Below, piece after piece: positions 1-5,901 of a stretch of DNA of 20,249 bases; position 1 is the first letter of the stretch; the number at the start of each line of letters is the position of its first letter. The notes beneath the pieces were generated by a model. The model was not told where the DNA came from and made no database searches. It saw only the letters and a program-made list of their open reading frames with translations. A program made the position numbers and the translations under genes. The DNA is from Schaedlerella sp. GTDB taxonomy: Bacteria > Bacillota > Clostridia > Lachnospirales > Lachnospiraceae. The DNA is taken from assembly GCA_020024595.1 (NCBI GenBank), contig JAHHTO010000028.1, forward strand, positions 1-20,249, in the 5' to 3' direction.

Positions 1-10
1 CAATTATATT

Positions 11-16
11 CCTCCT
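11..16 (-). promoter_or_regulatory. Ribosome binding site for a gene beyond the left edge
   Basis: On the minus strand AGGAGG overlaps the end of the sensor kinase gene and is followed after 7 bases by TTG at positions 3-1, the last bases of the window. A perfect SD at this spacing suggests that another gene starts exactly at the edge, or a few bases beyond it, in the same operon. In YesM-type systems an AraC-type response regulator commonly sits here, but none of its coding sequence is visible. Confidence 0.5.
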
Positions 17-1766
17 ATTCTATTATTGGTACTTTAACTATAACTCTTGCTCCTTGTTCATAAAGCGTATCTATACTTAACGTATAGTTTTTACCAAAAT
101 TCATCTTAATCCTTTCTCGGATATTATTCATGCCTATCATGTTTGAATGATTATTTTCTCTCATTTTTTCACTCAATTCGGTAAATTTTTTATTTGTAAA
201 ACCAACGCCATTATCTGTAACTGTTATAAACATATCCGAGTCGTCGATACGAAATTCTACCTCTACCCTAATGCTATCCACATCGTCATCCATACCATGA
301 AAAACAGAGTTCTCTACAAGTGGTTCTAAAATCATACGCAATATCTTCTTAGAATATAGTTCTTCTGAGCAGTGAATTACCAGTTCAAACTGATCGCCAT
401 ATCTGTATTTCTGTAACACCGCATAATCCTCTAAAAATCTAATTTCCTGTGCCACGTCGACAAACTCGCTTTTATAAGAAAGAATATATTTTAGAATAGA
501 TGTAAAAGCATCTATGATTCCTATTGCACCCTTTTTGTCTTCCATGTCAACCAGACACCGGATAGAAAACAACGTATTATAGAGAAAATGTGGACTCATT
601 TGAGACTGCATGAATCCCATCTCTGCTACTCTTTTTCTTTTCTCTGATTCTTTAATTTTATCAACAAGTAACCGAATTCTCTCATTCATGTAATTACATT
701 CATTACTTATCTTGCTGATTTCATACCATCCAGTTACATTAAATGAGTGATTATCCCTCTCTGAATTTGCCACTTGTTCAAGCTCACCTACAAGTTCTCT
801 GAGAGGTCTGGTTGTTTTTTGTGCTATATAGATACTTATAATGATCCCAACAAGAAATAACAAAAAACCTGCTTGAACCATCCGCAGCTTAATTCTTCTG
901 ACATCTTCGAGAAGTAAAGCCATTAATATCTCTTCAACAACTATCCAACCCCCTTCATGATTTTTATAAATTGAAAAGAGATAATCCTTTCTGTTTTTAT
1001 TTACAATGTTATAATTTTTTTCTTCAAACATATTATTCATAACATCCATATCATAAAATCTAATACCGATCATCTCCTCATCCATATGTGAAATAATATT
1101 TCCCTCATTATCAATAATATAGATATCATTTTCATCTATTAGATCCATAAACTGCCGTCTGATATTTTCTTCATATATATTAAACATAAATATACCGATA
1201 ACATCACCCTTCGAATCCTTAATACTGCGCACATTCGATATTATATTGTTTCCATAAGCATCCTCATATGTTGGAGTCCATATATTACCTGTTTTTTGAA
1301 GTTCTCTGAACCACATAGAATTACGATATTCCGCAATTTTACTGTGATAAAACATCTGATCATCTAGTGAACTGTAGGCATAACCATTGTTCAAAATTAA
1401 TTCATAATAAAATTTAAGCCCTGTCGTAGCCTCTGTCATACCAGACATTCCTTCAAGTTCTTTAAAGTTCGCTTCTATTTCTGCTCTTTCTTCTTCTGTA
1501 AATACACTTCTATCATAATTTTTAGTAAAATTACTATTATAAAAATATAAATTTGATAGCATCTCAGCATTTAACTTCACAGTTGTCAGTTTTTCTGATA
1601 TCTGACTTAACACATCTACTCTTGAATTAGAAATTTTCTCAACCATCAATTTTTGAAACATACTGAAAGAGAATATACCGCTTAACCCGAGAGTACAGAC
1701 AATAAGCCCTGTAGCAAATATTACTAGTATTGTTTTTAATTTAAGAGGAACACGTCTTTTCATCAT
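15..1766 (-). CDS. YesM-like membrane sensor histidine kinase
   Basis: This is a two-component sensor kinase of the YesM/LytS-type His_kinase family, a membrane protein that would sense an external signal and phosphorylate a response regulator. A first membrane segment (residues about 11-34) is followed by an extracytoplasmic region of about 255 residues that resembles a Cache sensor, a second membrane segment (about 299-315) and a HAMP-like linker. The His box QSQMSPHFLYN places the phospho-accepting His at 393. The ATPase has an N-box (N486, H490), DNGVGF (518-523) and GMNNIRERI (545-553), so it looks catalytically intact. At 583 aa it has the usual family length. Its ATG overlaps the LysR stop by 4 bp (ATGA), implying translational coupling. 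No response regulator is inside the window; one may begin just past the left edge. The ligand cannot be read from sequence. Confidence 0.92.
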   Translation of the reverse strand: MMKRRVPLKLKTILVIFATGLIVCTLGLSGIFSFSMFQKLMVEKISNSRVDVLSQISEKLTTVKLNAEMLSNLYFYNSNFTKNYDRSVFTEEERAEIEANFKELEGMSGMTEATTGLKFYYELILNNGYAYSSLDDQMFYHSKIAEYRNSMWFRELQKTGNIWTPTYEDAYGNNIISNVRSIKDSKGDVIGIFMFNIYEENIRRQFMDLIDENDIYIIDNEGNIISHMDEEMIGIRFYDMDVMNNMFEEKNYNIVNKNRKDYLFSIYKNHEGGWIVVEEILMALLLEDVRRIKLRMVQAGFLLFLVGIIISIYIAQKTTRPLRELVGELEQVANSERDNHSFNVTGWYEISKISNECNYMNERIRLLVDKIKESEKRKRVAEMGFMQSQMSPHFLYNTLFSIRCLVDMEDKKGAIGIIDAFTSILKYILSYKSEFVDVAQEIRFLEDYAVLQKYRYGDQFELVIHCSEELYSKKILRMILEPLVENSVFHGMDDDVDSIRVEVEFRIDDSDMFITVTDNGVGFTNKKFTELSEKMRENNHSNMIGMNNIRERIKMNFGKNYTLSIDTLYEQGARVIVKVPIIE

Positions 1767-2653
1767 ATATTTTTTTCCTGTTTTATTGTTTTACATACTT
1801 CCTTAAAATTATTGACAGCTTCTGACAAGACTTTTTGTTCATGCCAAATAAAATATGTATTTCTCATAAATTCTTTATTCTCTATCTTCCTAGTTTTTAT
1901 ACGCCCTTCTTGTAAATCACGTTGAACAAGTTTTTCAGGCAAGATAGAGATTCCTATTCCATTGGAAACTGCATTAATAAGTGCCTGCGTACTGGTGCTT
2001 TCCCATGTCTCTTCTATCACTAAGTCATGAACTGCAAAAATATGCTCAAGATATGATCTTGTCGCACTGCCTTTCTCCCTAAGCAGAAACGGATAGTCCA
2101 CAAGTTCTTTCAAATCAATGCTTTTTTTATTATTAATTTCATGCTCATTACTATAGACAAGACACATGTTATCTGTATAAAAATACTCAGTTTGAAGATG
2201 GGCGACCTTAACATTTTCTTCCACTATAGCAAAATCAAGTTCGTTATCCAATATTTTTTTCTGTATGTCTGCACTATTTGATATTGTTATCTTAACATGA
2301 ACAGAAGGATATCTCTTTTTAAACTCTGATACTACAATAGGAAATACAAAATTTCCTATCGTCATAGTTCCACCGATATGTATCATCTCATTCTCGTTGT
2401 CATTCCGAAGCATCTCCTCCATCACATCAAAAGAATCTATAATCTGAACCGCTCTCGCATATAATTCATCAGCTTTCCTCGTCGGATAAATTTTATGATT
2501 CAGCCTGTCAAAAAGACTGATCCCGTAATTTTTTTCCATTTCCTGAATAGTTCTAGAAACAGCCGGCTGTGCCATATGAAGTTTTTTCGCAGCCTTTGTA
2601 ATATTTTTTTCTTGATATACTTTTATAAATATTCTCAAGTATCTTAAACTCAT
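1763..2653 (-). CDS. LysR family transcriptional regulator
   Basis: This 296-aa protein has normal LysR length and layout. An N-terminal winged helix-turn-helix spans about residues 1-60 (ITKAAKKLHMAQPAVSRTIQ is the recognition region, then LFDR), followed by a periplasmic-binding-protein-like effector domain from about 88 to the C-terminus. The start is supported by AAGGAGG 4 bases upstream. It is the first gene of a minus-strand unit with the sensor kinase and is divergent from the CHR transporter pair. In the LysR family the divergently transcribed neighbour is the usual target, so control of the CHR genes plus autoregulation is the natural inference. Pairing a LysR gene with a histidine kinase in one translationally coupled unit is uncommon. 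The effector is unknown. Confidence 0.93.
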   Translation of the reverse strand: MSLRYLRIFIKVYQEKNITKAAKKLHMAQPAVSRTIQEMEKNYGISLFDRLNHKIYPTRKADELYARAVQIIDSFDVMEEMLRNDNENEMIHIGGTMTIGNFVFPIVVSEFKKRYPSVHVKITISNSADIQKKILDNELDFAIVEENVKVAHLQTEYFYTDNMCLVYSNEHEINNKKSIDLKELVDYPFLLREKGSATRSYLEHIFAVHDLVIEETWESTSTQALINAVSNGIGISILPEKLVQRDLQEGRIKTRKIENKEFMRNTYFIWHEQKVLSEAVNNFKEVCKTIKQEKNI

Positions 2654-2668
2654 ATTTCCTCCTTGTGT

Positions 2669-2684
2669 ATAACATTTTTGTTAT
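2669..2684. promoter_or_regulatory. Candidate LysR operator (palindrome)
   Basis: The sequence ATAACA-TTTT-TGTTAT is a palindrome with 6-bp perfect arms. It lies in the 104-bp divergent region, just downstream of the predicted lysR transcription start, and it contains a T-N11-A match of the LysR type. A partial copy, sharing AAATGTTAT with its reverse complement, occurs at 2724-2732 across the lysR -35 box. The location suits autorepression and control of the divergent CHR genes. AT-rich DNA gives such palindromes by chance, so this remains a prediction. Confidence 0.4.
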
Positions 2685-2696
2685 CTTATTAATATT

Positions 2697-2725
2697 ATTA
2701 TAGCATTTTATTTATACAAAGACAA
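2697..2725 (-). promoter_or_regulatory. Promoter of the lysR-kinase unit
   Basis: On the minus strand TTGTCT (2725-2720) is separated by 17 bp from TATAAT (2702-2697), a good sigma-A-type promoter about 45 bases before the lysR start. The -35 box overlaps the second half-copy of the candidate operator. For the divergent CHR genes the best plus-strand candidate is TTGTTA (2678-2683), 17 bp, TAGCAT (2701-2706). It is much weaker and would fit a promoter that needs activation. Confidence 0.6.
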
Positions 2726-2757
2726 ATGTTATTATTCCTTTAGGAGGTGAATGATAG

Positions 2758-3330
2758 ATGAAAAATAAACCAGAAATATTATTAAAACTTCTGATAAGCA
2801 CTCTGTACATCAGTACATTTACTTTTGGTGGAGGCTTTGTCATTATTACATTCATGAAAAAGAAATTTGTGGATGAACTTCACTGGATAGATGAAGATGA
2901 AATGCTTGATATGACCGCTATTGCCCAATCGTCACCAGGCGCAATCGCTGTAAATGCTGCAATTCTTGTAGGATGGAAAGTAGCCGGATTTATCGGAATG
3001 CTCATTTCAGTCATAGGAACTATTATACCGCCTATGATCATCCTCACCATTATTTCATTCTTTTACAAAGCGTTTGCGACAAACATCTATATCATCTTTA
3101 TCTTGAAGGGAATGCAAGCGGGCGTTGCAGCTGTTATCCTAGATGTTGTATGCAGTCTTGGCTATAATGTAGTGAGTGAAAAAAATTGTCTACACTATTT
3201 AATTATGATTATTGCTTTCATAGCCACATTTGTATTCAATATGAATGTAATTTACATCATAATACTTTCAGCAGTTGTAGGGCTCATTTTCACACTATGT
3301 CGTCAGAAAAAGGGGGGGGAAAAAGTATGA
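2758..3330 (+). CDS. CHR family (chromate transporter-like) membrane protein, first half
   Basis: This is a short-chain CHR-superfamily protein of 190 aa, a very hydrophobic half-transporter expected to work with the adjacent second half. Family hallmarks are FTFGGG (residues 21-26), SPGAIAVN (59-66) and the following membrane stretch with a PP pair at 91-92. AGGAGGTG lies 8 bases before the ATG. The stop codon overlaps the start of the next gene (ATGA, 4 bp). The last codons contain an A5-G8-A5 run (3307-3324), which also acts as the SD of the next gene. Characterised CHR proteins export chromate by a proton- or sulfate-linked mechanism. Many gut members have no proven substrate, so chromate should not be assumed. 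Regulation by the divergent LysR protein is inferred. Confidence 0.88.
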   Translation: MKNKPEILLKLLISTLYISTFTFGGGFVIITFMKKKFVDELHWIDEDEMLDMTAIAQSSPGAIAVNAAILVGWKVAGFIGMLISVIGTIIPPMIILTIISFFYKAFATNIYIIFILKGMQAGVAAVILDVVCSLGYNVVSEKNCLHYLIMIIAFIATFVFNMNVIYIIILSAVVGLIFTLCRQKKGGEKV

Positions 3331-3893
3331 TATATCTGAAATTATTTCTGAGTTTTTTACAGGTAGGGATGTTCAGTATAGGTGGTGGATATGCTGCAAT
3401 TCCTCTGATACAAAACCAAGTTGTTAACCTAAATAACTGGATTACAATGACCGAGTTTACTGATCTTGTCACTATTGCTGAAATGACACCCGGACCAATC
3501 GCAGTCAACTCTGCAACATTTGTAGGAATACGTATTGCCGGAATTCCAGGAGCACTTATTGCAACTTTTGGATGTATTCTTCCATCATGTTTCATTGTCT
3601 CATTCCTGTCATATATTTATCTACATTATAGAAAGCTGACAACATTACAGAATGTACTTGCAAGTCTTCGTCCTGCTGTTGTTGCACTTATTGCATCCGC
3701 CGGATTATCTATTCTGAATCTTGTCATCTTTCAAGGAAACAGTATTGCACTTAAAAACATAAACTGGATTGGAGCCGGCATATTTCTCTCTGCATTTATT
3801 ATTTTACGCAAATCAAAATTGAATCCTATCCTTGTGATGTGTGGCTGCGGACTTAGTGGTCTTGCACTCAACTGTCTTATGCAGGCTCTCTAA
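3327..3893 (+). CDS. CHR family (chromate transporter-like) membrane protein, second half
   Basis: This is the partner half of the short-chain CHR pair, 188 aa from the ATG at 3327. That start is chosen over the in-frame ATG at 3186 because family homology begins here (MIYLKLFLSFLQVG, then FSIGGG at 16-21), the G-rich SD is 7 bases upstream, and the ATGA overlap with the first half is typical of coupled subunits. TPGPIAVN at 54-61 matches SPGAIAVN of the first half, so the two are paralogous domains. The frame is open for 141 bases upstream of the ATG, so a -1 shift at the G8 tract would give one two-domain protein like the long-chain CHR transporters. The gene ends about 140 bp before a strong terminator. 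Confidence 0.88.
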   Translation: MIYLKLFLSFLQVGMFSIGGGYAAIPLIQNQVVNLNNWITMTEFTDLVTIAEMTPGPIAVNSATFVGIRIAGIPGALIATFGCILPSCFIVSFLSYIYLHYRKLTTLQNVLASLRPAVVALIASAGLSILNLVIFQGNSIALKNINWIGAGIFLSAFIILRKSKLNPILVMCGCGLSGLALNCLMQAL

Positions 3894-4030
3894 TATTTTT
3901 TCTATGTAGTTGAGAGCAAAAATTATTTTATTTACATTCTCGCACACCACAATATATATATTTTCTATACGTATGTCTCAATTCATACATTTTGAATATA
4001 AATTAATATCATTAGATTACAAACACGCTG

Positions 4031-4085
4031 AATACTTAAAAACAGGGTAATAGCCGTTGAAACTATTACCCTGTTTTTAAGTATT
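4031..4085. terminator. Bidirectional rho-independent terminator
   Basis: Two perfectly complementary 23-base arms (4031-4053 and 4063-4085) enclose a 9-base loop. The stem has a core containing ACAGGG and runs of A and T that give U5 tracts in both RNAs. It lies between the convergent CHR pair and sulfatase maturase gene, and the last arm base touches the maturase stop codon. It should stop transcription from both sides. Confidence 0.85.
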
Positions 4086-5197
4086 TAATTGCCAAAATAT
4101 TTTGCAATTTCCTGCAATCTATCAATCGTTTGATCAAAAAAATACTTATACCCTTCACAATAATAATTAATATATGTATCTGATTTTTCTTTTACCCTAC
4201 TTCTTCGACAGGCACCACGACACAGCTTAAAATAACTGCATTCTTTGCATTTAGGGCTCAGTTTCTTTGACTCCTCAATAAACCTCTTTGCATTTTCATT
4301 TTCAAAAAAATCATCAATTGAATCATGATTAAAATTTCCAACCCTATACTCATCTAGAACATAAAAATCACATGGATAAACACTTCCATCTGCCTCTATA
4401 ACTCCCTGCATACTACAAACACCTCTCTGCTCACAGGATTCTGGAAGCAATCCCATTAAAATCGCAATATAATTTTCAAACTGTCTTATATAAGGTGCTT
4501 TTCCTCTTTTCCAATCTTTATACCATAGATTAAACAATTCTGTAAGAAACTTCCCATACATTTCAGCTGTAAGAGAATATATATTTTTTCGTTCTTTCTC
4601 TCCTAATGGTTCGAGGCAAGTAATATACTGTTGATACTTCCAACCATTTTTCTTATATTCCTGATAGATTTCTCGAATTTTAGGCGCTGTATATGAATTC
4701 ACCACTGTAAGAATATTATAATCAATTCCATATTCTTCAAGAAACTTCAATGACCAACAGATTCTATCATAAGTTGGTTTTCCATCAGGTGTATGTCTGC
4801 ACGCGTCATGAGTTTCCCTCGTTCCATCTAATGAAACTCCGACAAGAAAGTTATATCTCTTAAAAAACTCACACCATTTTTCATTAATTTGAAGTCCGTT
4901 TGTTTGAATAGAATTAAACACACGAACGTTATTACGATTAAATTTTTCTTCATACTCTATCACTTTTTCAAAAAAATTTAACCCTCTGAGTGTAGGTTCT
5001 CCTCCCTGAAACATAAAGCATACATCTAAAGTAGCACAAAACAACGTTTTCTTTATCACCTCTCTTAATACTTCTTCTGACATCATACCATACGACGCAT
5101 ACTCTCTTTTTGATGACTCGTCACAATAAAAACAATAGTCGCAGTGCATATTACACTGACTTGATGATGGTTTAATCAAAACGGTCTGTAACTGCAT
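4085..5197 (-). CDS. Anaerobic sulfatase-maturating radical SAM enzyme (anSME)
   Basis: This is a radical SAM/SPASM enzyme of 370 aa, the length of the Clostridium perfringens anSME, which oxidises the active-site Cys or Ser of type I sulfatases to formylglycine without oxygen. The CX3CX2C cluster ligands are C15, C19 and C22, followed by FYC; a GGEPT SAM-binding motif is at 65-69. The SPASM part supplies C255, C261, C276, C317, C320, C326, C330 and C347 for two auxiliary clusters. YPCDFYVLD places an Asp at 277, the position of the proposed catalytic base in the C. perfringens enzyme. The start matches family alignment (first Cys at residue 15), although the SD is weak (GAGGGGG, about 14 bases away). 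No sulfatase lies in the window, so its substrate is encoded elsewhere. A peptide-modifying SPASM enzyme is the less likely alternative. Confidence 0.88.
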   Translation of the reverse strand: MQLQTVLIKPSSSQCNMHCDYCFYCDESSKREYASYGMMSEEVLREVIKKTLFCATLDVCFMFQGGEPTLRGLNFFEKVIEYEEKFNRNNVRVFNSIQTNGLQINEKWCEFFKRYNFLVGVSLDGTRETHDACRHTPDGKPTYDRICWSLKFLEEYGIDYNILTVVNSYTAPKIREIYQEYKKNGWKYQQYITCLEPLGEKERKNIYSLTAEMYGKFLTELFNLWYKDWKRGKAPYIRQFENYIAILMGLLPESCEQRGVCSMQGVIEADGSVYPCDFYVLDEYRVGNFNHDSIDDFFENENAKRFIEESKKLSPKCKECSYFKLCRGACRRSRVKEKSDTYINYYCEGYKYFFDQTIDRLQEIAKYFGN

Positions 5198-5833
5198 ATC
5201 TTCTCTATGTTCCCCCTCTTAAACTGCTATAATTATTACTATATCACAATTTTCTTACTTCTTATTAATCAAACGGCTTCAAATATGTTCTATCCCAATA
5301 ACCTTATTTACGCCAAAATTGCAAATAAATGATATTCTCTCTACATTACAATAAATTTATTATCTGAACATCTCTGATTAACCAGATACCAAACTTCTCA
5401 CTTTGGCTACATTCCTCTCCCCAACTTCGAAAGATTTCTCCATTCTTTCTTTGTATGATCGTAAACCATTTCTGTAATTTTCTTTATGCTTTTGATAACA
5501 TTTATTGAAAGTGGTCATATTTATTTTCTAGTATTTATATACTAACACCATATTTTAATTTTTCCAACACTACCTTTTTATTTTCTTCATACTCCAACTA
5601 CATTTTACAGATATATCATTCTCTCCTATAGTCCCATCGCTACCCTAAATCTGTGAGTCAACGATACAAATATGTATCATTCATTCTATTTCTAGAGATT
5701 CTCCTCTGTCAATCATTGACTCCTGGTATCGATTCCGTATCTATATATCCTCTATATTAATGTTCAAATAAAGGAATATTTTTTCTCTATAAAAGAGTCA
5801 ACAAAAGATCCTGTTTCCATATTAAAGAGACAG
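5198..5833. other. AT-rich gap without a convincing gene
   Basis: This is most of the 704-bp space between the maturase start and the ppdK stop. It is AT-rich, has no long open frame on either strand and no RNA gene that I recognise. The minus strand has several short protein-like stretches broken by stops: the 46-codon frame at 5378-5518, METGSFVDSF... near 5810, and fragments around 5560-5720. This would fit a decayed gene. A short palindrome GATACA-AATA-TGTATC is at 5663-5678. The maturase promoter should lie near 5200-5300, but I see no good -35/-10 pair. Confidence 0.5.
5378..5518 (-). CDS. Possible 46-aa ORF or gene remnant
   Basis: The frame begins ATG at 5518 (MTTFNKCYQKHKENY...) and ends TAA at 5378. 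The product is rich in Lys, Arg and Glu, with a helix-like C-terminal part (GERNVAKVRSLVSG). I recognise no family. There is no Shine-Dalgarno sequence (upstream is AAAATAAAT) and a stop codon (TAG) lies three codons before the ATG. It could be a small gene, a fragment of a decayed gene, or chance. It lies upstream of, and co-directional with, the radical SAM maturase, but nothing else links the two. Confidence 0.2.
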   Translation of the reverse strand: MTTFNKCYQKHKENYRNGLRSYKERMEKSFEVGERNVAKVRSLVSG

Positions 5834-5869
5834 AAAACAGTCCCACGGCTCTTTTGAGCCATGGGACTG
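5834..5869 (-). terminator. Rho-independent terminator of ppdK
   Basis: About 33 bases after the ppdK stop, the minus-strand RNA forms a 14-bp stem (5869-5856 with 5851-5838) closed by a 4-A loop. It includes one G-U pair and is followed by UUUUCUG. On the plus strand that pair becomes an A-C mismatch and there is no U tract, so it is directional. Confidence 0.85.
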
Positions 5870-5901
5870 CGTAAATTTAAGATTATAAGCTTATATTCCG
5901 A

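Noticed and set aside
2751..2768. An ATG at 2751 giving a 5-codon leader peptide before the first CHR gene
   Set aside because: It lies too close to the SD and gives only MIDEK. The ATG at 2758 has better spacing.
3186..3326. A longer second CHR protein starting at ATG 3186
   Set aside because: The added 47 residues are an out-of-frame copy of the end of the first CHR gene. Family homology, the SD and the ATGA overlap all fix the start at 3327.
5655..5731. Complex inverted repeats GAGTCA/TGACTC and CGATAC/GTATCG as a riboswitch or attachment site
   Set aside because: The repeat arms are in the wrong order to nest in one hairpin, they are only 6 bp, and no transcript or element boundary supports them.
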